Shown one piece after another: positions 1-5,608 of a stretch of DNA of 13,468 nucleotides (positions are counted from its first letter, which is position 1; every line of letters starts with the position of its first letter). A model generated the notes under the pieces. That model searched no databases. It saw nothing but the letters and a program-made list of their open reading frames with translations, and was not told the DNA's origin. The stretch comes from Actinomycetota bacterium (GTDB lineage Bacteria; Actinomycetota; Thermoleophilia; Gaiellales; Gaiellaceae): assembly GCA_013694685.1 (NCBI GenBank), contig JACDBY010000236.1, forward strand, positions 1 to 13,468, read 5' to 3'. The translations under genes were made by a program, and so were the position numbers.

Positions 1-340
1 GGCCGAAGGTCTTCGCCCAGCCTGCCTGGCGGGCGATCTCCTCCACGCGCTCCTCCGACGAGGCAAGACGAAGGGAGCCGACCTCGCGCCAACCGGTCGC
101 GAGCCCGACCTCCGACTCGAGCGAGCGGTAGAGGTCGACGCTCGACATCATCATCCTCGTCAGCGAGAGCGACGAGCGAAGCTGGCCGACGAGACCGGCG
201 GAGTGGAACGTCGAGCCGCTCGTCAGCTCCGCCCGCTCCACCAGCACGACGTCGTCCCAGCCGAGCCGCGCGAGCCAGTAGAGGACGGCGCACCCCCCGA
301 CACCGCCCCCGATCACGACCGCCCTCGCCCTGTCGCGCAT
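1..340 (-). CDS. FAD-dependent oxidoreductase, sarcosine/dimethylglycine dehydrogenase-like (N-terminal part)
   Basis: The first 113 residues are present and the rest lies beyond base 1. The N-terminus is a dinucleotide-binding fold with GGGVGG at residues 11-16 and an acidic residue, E35, closing the second strand (VVLVER). It is followed by LTSGSTFHSAGLVGQLRSS. In the DMGDH/sarcosine dehydrogenase family the His in this GST-x-H-x-AG segment (H46 here) is the covalent flavin attachment site, so an N-methylglycine-type amine oxidase is the best guess, usually with a C-terminal GcvT/aminomethyltransferase domain. That domain is not visible here. ATG at 338-340 is chosen because a GGAGGGAG ribosome binding site lies just upstream. 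A TAGGTT that could be a -10 lies at 372-377 (minus strand). The substrate cannot be fixed from this fragment. Confidence 0.85.
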   Translation of the reverse strand, partial: MRDRARAVVIGGGVGGCAVLYWLARLGWDDVVLVERAELTSGSTFHSAGLVGQLRSSLSLTRMMMSSVDLYRSLESEVGLATGWREVGSLRLASSEERVEEIARQAGWAKTFG

Positions 341-475
341 CGCTCCCTCCGCCTCGCTCGCCGGTCGAGTGAACCTAACGCGCGCACGCCGACCTCGCGG
401 GGGTCTGCCGCCCGCAGGGGACCGACTCCTGCGCGACAGTTCACCGCGCCGCCAAGATGCAGGCGTGTCGCACGG

Positions 476-503
476 GGGGACAGACCCTGCGGGGTCAGTC
501 CCC
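476..503. terminator. Hairpin just past the SDR stop codon
   Basis: GGGGACAGACCC (476-487) pairs with GGGTCAGTCCCC (492-503) around a TGCG loop, 12 positions with one A-A mismatch. It lies 5 nt past the SDR stop on the minus strand. There is no clear U-tract, so terminator function is inferred from position. It may equally be a dispersed extragenic palindrome. Confidence 0.5.
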
Positions 504-508
504 GGACC

Positions 509-1273
509 TCAACCCGTCCAGGCGCCGCCGTTCTGGTCGATCGCCTGGCCCGTCACACCTCGTGCGCCGTCGGAGAGAAGCCACGCCACGGTGCCCGCGA
601 TGTCCTCGGGCTGCGCCATCCGGCCCAGCGGAACGGCTCGCATCGCCTCCTCGTACGCCGCCTCACGTGTCCCGCCGCTCGCTTCGGCCGAGGCGGCGAG
701 CCCCTGCCAGGCCATGTCCGTCTCGACCCATCCGGGGCAGATCGCGTTCACCTGGACGTTGTCCGGTGCAAGCTCCGCCGCGAACGCGCGCACGAGACCC
801 AGGAGGCCTGCCTTCGAGGCGCTGTAGCCCGTGTAGCCCGGGACCGCGATCCGGGCAAGGATGGACGAGACGACGACGACGTGCCTCGTTGCGGGTCCCG
901 GCGCGAGGTGGGCGAGCACCGCGCGAACGCAGTGATACGTTCCGTTCAGATTCGTTCGCACGAGGTCGTCGAACCGGTCGCCGCCCTCGTCGCCGTCGCC
1001 GTTCGGCCCGCCGATCCCGCTCGCCGCAACCAGCGCGTGGCACGGCCCGAGCGAGCTCGCCGCGCGGGCGACGGCCTGCTCGACGGCGGCGCGATCCCGA
1101 ATGTCGCACGGAACGACGACCGTGTGGCCGGCCATGGTCGCGGCCGTGGTCTCGAGCGGCGCACGCCGGCGCGCCAGCAGTGTCAGCGAGGCGCCATCCG
1201 CGGCGAGCCTCTGCGCAATCGCGCGCCCGATGCCCGTTCCCGCGCCAGTGACGACGACGTGCTTCCCGCTCAC
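509..1273 (-). CDS. SDR-family NAD(P)-dependent oxidoreductase
   Basis: A 254-aa classical short-chain dehydrogenase/reductase, the usual length for the family. The cofactor motif TGAGTGIG is at residues 9-16. The NNAG-equivalent is altered to AASG (83-86). The active site has N108, S137 (VVSSIL) and Y150-S-A-S-K154, followed by the PGWVETDM segment (180-187) and a C-terminal GQAIDQNGGAW that fits the family's usual end. It should be a soluble oxidoreductase interconverting an alcohol and a ketone; substrate unknown. The GTG start (1271-1273) is supported by GGAG four bases upstream. It is transcribed away from the small-RNA locus at 1357-2042. A TCGCAATTTGCG site 15 nt upstream of the start is shared with that locus. 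The neighbouring flavoprotein gene is a separate unit after a 168-bp gap. Confidence 0.93.
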   Translation of the reverse strand: MSGKHVVVTGAGTGIGRAIAQRLAADGASLTLLARRRAPLETTAATMAGHTVVVPCDIRDRAAVEQAVARAASSLGPCHALVAASGIGGPNGDGDEGGDRFDDLVRTNLNGTYHCVRAVLAHLAPGPATRHVVVVSSILARIAVPGYTGYSASKAGLLGLVRAFAAELAPDNVQVNAICPGWVETDMAWQGLAASAEASGGTREAAYEEAMRAVPLGRMAQPEDIAGTVAWLLSDGARGVTGQAIDQNGGAWTG

Positions 1274-1288
1274 CCTTCTCCAATTATT

Positions 1289-1350
1289 CGCAATTTGCGG
1301 GCTTTCCTGCGCCGGTCGGCTTGCGCCGCTTCCGGGGCACAGATTAGATT
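1289..1350 (+). promoter_or_regulatory. Promoter of small-RNA copy A with upstream palindrome
   Basis: Palindrome CGCA-ATT-TGCG at 1289-1299, -35 TTGCGC at 1321-1326, 18-bp spacer, -10 TAGATT at 1345-1350. The RNA element begins at 1357, 36 nt after the first base of the -35, as in copies B and C. The palindrome also lies close upstream of the divergent SDR gene, so it could serve both directions. The -35 is the weakest of the three. Confidence 0.6.
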
Positions 1351-1356
1351 GCCGCT

Positions 1357-1461
1357 GCGCCGAGCACGGGACGCGACTAGGACGAAGCTCTCCCGAAGGG
1401 CCTGACGCGGAAGCGAACGGTCAGTCGGGAAAGTGGACGAAAGCGCACCCGGCTCGGCGAA
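1357..1461 (+). ncRNA. Structured small RNA, copy A (diverged)
   Basis: This is the most diverged of three related elements. The closing helix is CGCCGAG (1358-1364) with CTCGGCG (1454-1460). Compared with copies B and C, an A-U pair has become G-C, a compensatory change. Inside, CGGG pairs with CCCG and CGC with GCG. A long helix starts GCTCTCCCGA, and the apical CGC-GGAA-GCG hairpin (1406-1415) has a GNRA tetraloop where B and C have UUCG. No U-tract follows. A perfect 7-bp hairpin at 1495-1514 is the nearest possible 3' end. The match to B and C is by structure and scattered conserved blocks rather than overall identity. Function unknown. Confidence 0.6.
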
Positions 1462-1494
1462 CTCTTGGTCCCGTCCTTTCTAGAGCATGAAGCA

Positions 1495-1514
1495 GCAGAC
1501 GCAAGCACGTCTGC
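1495..1514. terminator. Perfect 7-bp hairpin downstream of copy A
   Basis: GCAGACG and CGTCTGC are separated by CAAGCA. It may define the 3' end of small-RNA copy A, since an AGACG...CGTCT hairpin also follows copy B. An A-rich rather than T-rich run follows on the + strand, so intrinsic termination is uncertain. Confidence 0.35.
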
Positions 1515-1530
1515 CTTGCGAAGAAAAAAA

Positions 1531-1591
1531 CGCAAAATGCGGGAAAGACGTACCAGGCTCGCTTGACCCGGTGGTCTCGACGCCCTAGTGT
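1531..1591 (+). promoter_or_regulatory. Promoter of small-RNA copy B with upstream palindrome
   Basis: Palindrome CGCA-AAA-TGCG at 1531-1541, -35 TTGACC at 1563-1568, 17-bp spacer, -10 TAGTGT at 1586-1591, and the element starting at 1599. The hexamers and spacing fit a housekeeping sigma promoter. The palindrome lies at the same distance (22 nt) from the -35 as in copy A. Confidence 0.7.
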
Positions 1592-1598
1592 CACAGGT

Positions 1599-1703
1599 GC
1601 ACCGAGGACGGAGCGCTGGAGGTTGATGGCTCTCCGACAGGCAGTCGCTTCGGCGGCGGTCGGTCGGGAAGCCGGACGAAGGCGAACCGGCCTCGGTGCG
1701 CTT
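1599..1703 (+). ncRNA. Structured small RNA, copy B
   Basis: By eye roughly 80% identical to copy C. The closing helix is GCACCGAG (1599-1606) with CTCGGTGC (1692-1699), extendable outward by AGGU/GCUU with G-U pairs. Inner helices are CGG/CCG and CGCU/GGCG, then a central asymmetric loop carrying GAGGTTGATG opposite GGACGAAGGCG. A long helix follows, with GGCTCTCCGAC against GTCGGGAAGCC, capped by a stem with a UUCG tetraloop (1649-1652). Differences from copy C fall mostly in paired or spacer positions. There is no U-tract at its end. A 9-bp hairpin lies at 1753-1775. No known RNA family was recognised. Confidence 0.7.
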
Positions 1704-1752
1704 CGTCGTGGAGCCGTACGATTCGACGAGCGCCGCCCTGCTGTTGCGATCC

Positions 1753-1775
1753 AGACGTCGGCACAACCGGCGTCT
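1753..1775. terminator. 9-bp hairpin downstream of copy B
   Basis: AGACGTCGG pairs with CCGGCGTCT (one G-U pair) around CACAA. It resembles the AGACG...CGTCT hairpin after copy A. No U-tract follows. The rest of 1700-1856 holds no gene or further structure that I can support. Confidence 0.35.
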
Positions 1776-1856
1776 AAAGGCGCTCGCATTGCGATCGCGC
1801 CACCATCGACGGCTTCGATCAGCTTCGAGCTGCAATCCTGATGAAATACGGATTGT

Positions 1857-1918
1857 CGCAATTTGCGAGGTACGGTGATCGTCGGGTGCTTGACGCATCC
1901 TAATTGAACGACTACCTT
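1857..1918 (+). promoter_or_regulatory. Promoter of small-RNA copy C with upstream palindrome
   Basis: Palindrome CGCA-ATT-TGCG at 1857-1867 (12 bases identical to the copy A site), -35 TTGACG at 1890-1895, 17-bp spacer, -10 TACCTT at 1913-1918, and the element beginning at 1926. This is the best promoter match of the three. Confidence 0.75.
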
Positions 1919-1925
1919 TCCGAGT

Positions 1926-2042
1926 GCACCGAGCACGGAGCGCCCGAGGTTGAAGGCTCTCCCGCCCGGCAATCGCTTCGGCGAGGGTCGATCGGGTGAG
2001 CTGGACGGAGGCGACACCGACTCGGTGCGCTTCTTTTTGTTT
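1926..2042 (+). ncRNA. Structured small RNA, copy C, with U-rich end
   Basis: This is the most complete copy. Helices: P1 1926-1933/2021-2028, extendable to 1922/2032; P1b 1936-1938/2017-2019; P1c 1941-1944/2010-2013; then a large asymmetric loop. P2 is 1956-1964/1993-2001 with one U-U mismatch, P3 1967-1970/1987-1990, P4 1973-1976/1981-1984, and the UUCG tetraloop 1977-1980. The 3' arm of P1 runs straight into TTCTTTTTGTTT (2031-2042), so the closing helix plus U-run can act as an intrinsic terminator and gives a transcript of about 115 nt. The rod with one central loop recalls 6S or SRP RNA in outline, but no diagnostic motif of either is present, and the identity is unknown. Confidence 0.75.
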
Positions 2043-2063
2043 CGCCAAGCAGGGGTCGGTAGA

Positions 2064-2108
2064 AGCCGGAGCCTCCGGCTCGATCCACGCCTCCGGCGGG
2101 GCGGATCG
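2064..2108. repeat. Pair of small hairpins
   Basis: AGCCGGA-GCC-TCCGGCT at 2064-2080 is immediately followed by CGATCC (2081-2086) pairing with GGATCG (2103-2108), with an inner GCC/GGC stem. They lie between small-RNA copy C and the MFS gene. No function can be assigned. Confidence 0.45.
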
Positions 2109-2113
2109 CTGAA

Positions 2114-2151
2114 AGGCCGCCGCCTTCGGCGTGAGCGTTCGCGGTCGCAAC
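2114..2151. repeat. 38-bp dispersed repeat, copy 1
   Basis: It shares 34 of 38 bases with 6972-7009, including an identical first 19 bases that can form a small GCCG/CGGC hairpin. Both copies are intergenic, upstream of a gene. Confidence 0.6.
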
Positions 2152-2171
2152 TGCCTCGTCGCGGCGCGTCC

Positions 2172-2193
2172 GTGTCTGGCTTCAGCCAGACAC
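2172..2193. repeat. Extragenic hairpin, TTCA-loop type (1)
   Basis: GTGTCTGGC and GCCAGACAC form a perfect 9-bp stem around TTCA. It is paired with a sister hairpin at 2217-2238 that has the same stem length and loop but compensated stem bases. Confidence 0.65.
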
Positions 2194-2216
2194 CAGGCTG
2201 CCAGCGACCAGAGCCG

Positions 2217-2238
2217 GTGTCCGACTTCAGTCGGACAC
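2217..2238. repeat. Extragenic hairpin, TTCA-loop type (2)
   Basis: GTGTCCGAC and GTCGGACAC form a perfect 9-bp stem around TTCA. Relative to 2172-2193, both differing stem pairs are compensated. It lies 32 nt upstream of the MFS -10 element. Confidence 0.65.
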
Positions 2239-2269
2239 TTGCGCTTTCGGGCTGGGACGAGCGGGTGCG

Positions 2270-2275
2270 TATCCT
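2270..2275 (+). promoter_or_regulatory. -10 element for leaderless start of the MFS gene
   Basis: TATCCT is followed by exactly 6 nt (CGCCGG) and then the ATG at 2282. There is no Shine-Dalgarno, so transcription probably starts at or next to the start codon. Confidence 0.6.
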
Positions 2276-2281
2276 CGCCGG

Positions 2282-3421
2282 ATGCGGAGGGTGGTCGCGC
2301 TCACGGGGTCGATCGTCTTCTTGGACGCGATGCTCTTCGGCGCCATCATCCCGCTCCTCCCGAGCTTCGCCGACGACTACGACCTGACGAAGCTCGAGGT
2401 AGGGCTCCTGCTCGGCGCCTACGGGGGCGGCGCGCTCCTCGGCGGGATTCCCGGAGGGCTCCTCGTCGGCCGGATCGGGCCGAAGCGAGGTGTCCTCGCC
2501 GGGCTCGCTGTGCTCGCGCTCGCGAGCCTCGGCTTCGCGCTCGCCGGAGGAGCGGTCGCTCTCGGTGTCGCGCGCTTCGTCCAGGGCTTCTCGAGCGCAA
2601 CCACGTGGGCTGGCGCGCTCGCCTGGGTCTCGGTGAGCGTGCCGCGGGAGCGGCGCGGCCAAGCGCTCGGGACGGTGTTCGGGCTCGCTGTCTTCGGTTT
2701 CGTCGTCGGGCCGCTCTTCGGCGGCATCGCCGAGCTCGTGGGCATCCGGCCGGCGTTCGCGGGGATCTCCCTCGTCGCTGTCGGCCTCGCGGCGATCGTG
2801 GCCACTGCTCGGCCACCCGGAAGCGAGGTGCAGCGACCGGGCGCGGTCGCCCGAGCGCTCCGCGACCGGGCGTTCGTCGGTGGGCTCTGGCTCAACACCC
2901 TCCCCGCGCTCTTCTTCGGCGCCCTCGACGTGCTCGTCCCGCTTCGGCTCGACGGCGCCGGCTATGGCGCGCTCGCGATCGCGGCCGTCTTCGTCACGGC
3001 TGGCCTCGTCGAGGTCGCCGTCAACCCGCTCGTCGGTCGTCTCTCTGACGTGCACGGACGACTCCTGCCGATTCGTATCTTCCTCGCGGCGTCGGTCGTG
3101 GTCACCGTGGTGATCGCATTCGCGACGGAACCGCTGCTCGTCGCCGCGCTCGTGGTGGCCGCGTCGATCAGCTTCGGTGGCTTCTACACGCCCGGGATGG
3201 CGCTCGTCGCCGACCGCGCGGAGGGTGCGGGGCTTGCCCAGGCGATCGGCTTCGGTGTGATGAACTCCGCGTGGGCCGCCGGCGCCCTCACAGGCCCGAC
3301 ACTCGGAGGCGCGCTCGCCCAGACCTTCGGCGACGCGATCCCGTACCTCGCGTGCGGGGTTCTATGCGTGCTGACGCTCCTCGCGGTGACGCGCCGCGCA
3401 CGGCGGCTCGTGTCTGCCTGA
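2282..3421 (+). CDS. MFS transporter, 12-TM DHA1-like
   Basis: A 379-aa integral membrane protein made almost entirely of hydrophobic segments, fitting the 12-helix major facilitator fold, with a short cytoplasmic linker near residues 178-195. Motif A is recognisable as GRIGPKRG (63-70) between helices 2 and 3, and its second-half counterpart as GRLSDVHGR (252-260). D15 lies in helix 1. The family exports drugs or metabolites by proton antiport; the substrate cannot be read from sequence. The ATG at 2282 lacks a Shine-Dalgarno but has a -10 motif 6 nt upstream. It is transcribed alone and converges on the minus-strand gene ending at 3429. It probably has its own promoter rather than reading through from the small-RNA locus, whose copy C ends in a U-run. 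Confidence 0.92.
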   Translation: MRRVVALTGSIVFLDAMLFGAIIPLLPSFADDYDLTKLEVGLLLGAYGGGALLGGIPGGLLVGRIGPKRGVLAGLAVLALASLGFALAGGAVALGVARFVQGFSSATTWAGALAWVSVSVPRERRGQALGTVFGLAVFGFVVGPLFGGIAELVGIRPAFAGISLVAVGLAAIVATARPPGSEVQRPGAVARALRDRAFVGGLWLNTLPALFFGALDVLVPLRLDGAGYGALAIAAVFVTAGLVEVAVNPLVGRLSDVHGRLLPIRIFLAASVVVTVVIAFATEPLLVAALVVAASISFGGFYTPGMALVADRAEGAGLAQAIGFGVMNSAWAAGALTGPTLGGALAQTFGDAIPYLACGVLCVLTLLAVTRRARRLVSA

Positions 3422-3428
3422 GCCAGGC

Positions 3429-3717
3429 TCAGGGCTCGCTCGGGAACCGCTCGAGCACCAAAGGAGGCGTCGAGGAGCGGCAGGCGGTAGTCGCGCCCGT
3501 TGACGAGCGCGTAGTCCCCACGCTTCGGATCCATGGGGAGGCAGGACTCCACCGGAAACCACCGGTTGTGGCGGACGATGAGGTCGTTCACCTCGTCGAA
3601 ACGCCACGCCTCCGCGATCGCGCGCCAGGTTGCCGCAACGCCGTCGGGATCGGTCGTCTTGGCGAGCCGGTCGTACTCCTCCGCGAGCATCGTCTCATGC
3701 GCTTCCGTGAGGCGCAT
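3429..3717 (-). CDS. Small conserved-looking protein with a late frameshift
   Basis: The first 85 residues (MRLTEAHETM...LLDAS) are a compact, charged, probably soluble and mostly helical protein, with no domain I can name. After about residue 85 the open frame switches to codons ending in T or A and runs antisense into the MFS gene to 3184, giving 177 aa. If one T of the TTT run (AAA at 3460-3462 on +) is dropped, the frame reads LVLERFPSEP and stops at 3429. That tail has strong G/C third positions and avoids the overlap. I therefore annotate a 95-aa protein with a one-base frameshift, either a recent mutation or an assembly error. It is the last gene of the operon starting at 5003. There is no convincing Shine-Dalgarno. 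Confidence 0.65.
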
Positions 3718-3741
3718 CCAGTGAAGCAGCCGCGCTCCGGG

Positions 3742-3951
3742 TCAGGCGGCGGACCCCGGCCGACCGAGCAGGCGAGCGATGAATCCCCGTCGCGCCTCTG
3801 GCGTCTCGTCGGAAACCGCACACGGGTCGGTCGTCTCAGGTGCGGGTTCGACGCCCGGCGCGAGCGTCACCGCGACGCCGCGCTCGCGAAGCCGGTCGAA
3901 GTCGCCGCGGAGCGCAGCGGACATCTCGTCCTTGTGGCTCTGCTCCTTCAC
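3742..3951 (-). CDS. Small hypothetical protein (69 aa)
   Basis: GTG at 3949-3951 overlaps the stop of the upstream membrane protein gene as GTGA, which decides the start and implies translational coupling. The product begins with a charged stretch (KEQSHKDEMSAALRGDFDRLRERG), has an acidic, Pro/Thr-rich middle with one Cys, and ends with a basic amphipathic segment RRGFIARLLGR that could touch the membrane. No domain recognised. The next gene begins 24 nt further on, so the three genes look like one operon. Confidence 0.6.
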   Translation of the reverse strand: MKEQSHKDEMSAALRGDFDRLRERGVAVTLAPGVEPAPETTDPCAVSDETPEARRGFIARLLGRPGSAA

Positions 3952-5003
3952 CCGCCGGGACGTTTCGGCGCCGGCTCGGCGTCTCCTCCCTCGACCCGTC
4001 CAGGGCCCAGCCAGCGCCACGCGGCAATCGTCGCGGCCCCCGCGAGCAGCGTCGGCAGGATCGTGAAGGCGCGATAGACGAGAACGGCCGCAACCACGCG
4101 GGCGTTCGGCCCACCGAACCCGACGAGGATCCCCGTGAGCCCGATCTCGACCGGACCCACCCCACCGGGCGTGAGCGGGATGAGCTGGAGCGCTCGCGCA
4201 AGGGCCCAGCCCGCGAACACCTCGGCCCAGGTCAACTGGCTCGAGCCGATCTCGAGTGCGCGCACCGAGACGAGCAGGATCGCGAACACGGCGAGGTTCC
4301 CGCCGATGGACGCGATCGTCAGCGCCGCCCAGTGCCGGCGGACGAGGCTGACGGTCTCATGCCGGAACGTGACCAGCCGACCCGACCAGCCACGGACGGG
4401 ACCCCGGCCGAGCGAGCGGAGCAACCGACCGACGCCTCGCTGCACCCCCTCACCGATCCCTCGCGCCAGGCCGTCGCTCCAGAAGACGAGCACGAGAAGG
4501 CCGGTCACTACGGCGAAGACCATCCCACCCACAACGGCTGCTGTCGTCAGCACGGCATCCCGCTGCTCCTCGATCGACAGGAGCAGGACCGCGACGACGG
4601 GGAGCAGGAGGTTCGAGAGCTGGTTCCAGACCCCCGTGAGCGTCACGGCACGGGCGACCTCGCCGGGCCCGAACCCCCAGGTCCGGAGCAGGCCGTACGA
4701 CCCGGCCATCCCGACGAGGCCCCCTCCCGGAGCGATGTACGTCAACGCGGTCGATGCCTGCGTGAAGAGGAGGGCGCGGCGGAGCCCGAGGCCCGGTAGC
4801 GCGAGCATCCACGGCGGGGCGAACGTGACGACGTTGATCACGATCGCCACTGAGAAGGCCGCGAGCCAGATCGGATCGAGCTCCTGGAGGGCGTCCCACA
4901 CCTCGCCGTAGTTCGCGATCCGCGGTAGGACGACGGCGAAGGTAACGACGACGACAGCCAGGCCGACCGTGCCGAGGGCGACGTTCCGCACGCGCGGACT
5001 CAT
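3948..5003 (-). CDS. UPF0104 / LPG-synthase transmembrane-region family membrane protein
   Basis: A 351-aa polytopic protein with about eight hydrophobic segments. It carries the family hallmark PGG-x-G-x-x-E as TPGGVGPVEIG (278-288), and a related glycine-rich motif APGGGLVG (91-98) in the first half, as expected for the AglD/YbhN (UPF0104) group related to the membrane domain of MprF. Relatives act as lysyl-phosphatidylglycerol flippases or in lipid and glycan handling. No aminoacyl-transfer domain is present, so a lipid-transport role is inference. The C-terminus is hydrophilic (residues 333-351). ATG at 5003 has TAGGCT 6 nt upstream and no Shine-Dalgarno. It is the first gene of a three-gene operon. 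Confidence 0.88.
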   Translation of the reverse strand: MSPRVRNVALGTVGLAVVVVTFAVVLPRIANYGEVWDALQELDPIWLAAFSVAIVINVVTFAPPWMLALPGLGLRRALLFTQASTALTYIAPGGGLVGMAGSYGLLRTWGFGPGEVARAVTLTGVWNQLSNLLLPVVAVLLLSIEEQRDAVLTTAAVVGGMVFAVVTGLLVLVFWSDGLARGIGEGVQRGVGRLLRSLGRGPVRGWSGRLVTFRHETVSLVRRHWAALTIASIGGNLAVFAILLVSVRALEIGSSQLTWAEVFAGWALARALQLIPLTPGGVGPVEIGLTGILVGFGGPNARVVAAVLVYRAFTILPTLLAGAATIAAWRWLGPGRVEGGDAEPAPKRPGG

Positions 5004-5009
5004 CGCGTG

Positions 5010-5015
5010 AGCCTA
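5010..5015 (-). promoter_or_regulatory. -10 element for leaderless start of the UPF0104 gene
   Basis: TAGGCT on the minus strand, then CACGCG (6 nt), then ATG. Same arrangement as at 2270, 6940 and 7048. Confidence 0.6.
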
Positions 5016-5065
5016 CGGCGCGATCGCGAGTGCGTCATCTCCTAACGTCTCGCCGCAAACCGGTG

Positions 5066-5091
5066 TAGGTGCCGGACCTGTCCGGCACCTA
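5066..5091. repeat. Extragenic hairpin, GGACCTGTCC type (1)
   Basis: TAGGTGCCGGA and TCCGGCACCTA form a perfect 11-bp stem around CCTG. The same core recurs at 7556-7575, and in changed form at 7619-7639, with a compensated T-A to G-C pair. Confidence 0.7.
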
Positions 5092-5155
5092 GTGCCCCGG
5101 AATCGCGACTTTCCACCCGGAGCAGTTTCCGGTGGCGTCGCGAGACGCGGCACTA
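5090..5155. mobile_element. 66-bp TA-flanked long palindrome (possible MITE)
   Basis: The ends TAGTGCC and GGCACTA are inverted repeats beginning and ending in TA. Nested arms follow: TCGCGAC/GTCGCGA, then CCACCCGGA/TCCGGTGG with one bulge. TA ends on a short hairpin-forming element recall non-autonomous Tc1/mariner-IS630 relatives, which duplicate TA on insertion. No transposase is present, so this is inference. Its right end supplies the TAG stop of the 151-aa protein gene. Confidence 0.5.
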
Positions 5156-5608
5156 GTCGAGGAACGACGACGCACCACGGAGCGCGGAGAGCAGCAGCCC
5201 GAGCGGCAGCCTCTCCGCGGCGAACTCGAGCGCCGTCGCCGTTCGACCGCCGATCAACCCCTTATCCTCCGCCTCGTCGACCGCGCGCTCGAGCCCGTCC
5301 CGCAGCGCGTCCTCCAGCTCGTCCCGGCTCCGACCCTCGCTGCGCGCGAGAACCTCGAGCTCGTCGACGCTGCGGAGCGCGAGGACGAGCTCTTCGCGCG
5401 AGACGCCGAGCGTGCAGGCGGTCTCGTCGGCGGCTGCGAGAAGGACGAGCTCGATGCGCTCCCCCGATGCGTCCGTGGGCCGCTCCGGGCGTGGGACACA
5501 GGGGTCGGCGACGGGGGACGGCTCGTACGACGTGCCACCGAGCGCGACGTATGCACCGACGAGAGCGGCGCCGACGACGATCGCGATGAGGAGCGGTGCG
5601 ATCCTCAC
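5153..5608 (-). CDS. Membrane-anchored hypothetical protein (151 aa)
   Basis: GTG at 5606-5608 overlaps the TGA stop of the MFS gene as GTGA, supporting this start and translational coupling. The N-terminus is a single membrane segment or uncleaved signal (about residues 4-24, IAPLLIAIVVGAALVGAYVA) with little positive charge. The rest, probably outside the membrane, is acidic and helical, with two cysteines (C37 and C65) that could pair and a leucine/glutamate-rich stretch from about 70 to 115. No known domain was recognised. Its position suggests that it works with the transporter. The stop codon TAG lies in the end of the palindromic element at 5090-5155, so the native C-terminus may have been altered. 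Confidence 0.7.
   Translation of the reverse strand: MRIAPLLIAIVVGAALVGAYVALGGTSYEPSPVADPCVPRPERPTDASGERIELVLLAAADETACTLGVSREELVLALRSVDELEVLARSEGRSRDELEDALRDGLERAVDEAEDKGLIGGRTATALEFAAERLPLGLLLSALRGASSFLD

Noticed and set aside
203..1405. Plus-strand 400-aa open frame
   Set aside because: It is antisense to the SDR and flavoprotein genes, which have clear family motifs. Its own translation is Arg-rich with no domain.
1357..2042. 6S RNA, SRP RNA or a known riboswitch as identity of the repeated RNA
   Set aside because: SRP RNA needs the GGAAGGAAGCAGC-type apical loops and 6S is longer with a promoter-like bubble. No core of the c-di-GMP, SAM, TPP, FMN or cobalamin riboswitches was found. Each copy has its own promoter and is not placed as a leader of a coding gene.
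1357..2042. CRISPR array or simple tandem repeat
   Set aside because: The copies are about 100 nt, diverged, unevenly spaced (242 and 327 nt) and fold as RNAs. There are no short identical repeats with unique spacers.
1377..3055. Long minus-strand open frames (257 and 544 aa) across the small-RNA region and the MFS gene
   Set aside because: They are Arg/Pro/Ser-rich low-complexity translations, typical of antisense frames in GC-rich DNA. The three repeats (101, 103 and 104 nt) do not keep a common frame, and the 544-aa frame lies antisense to the well-supported MFS gene.
3840..4799. Plus-strand 319-aa open frame opposite the UPF0104 gene
   Set aside because: It is a charged low-complexity shadow of the minus-strand membrane protein gene, which has membrane helices and a family motif.
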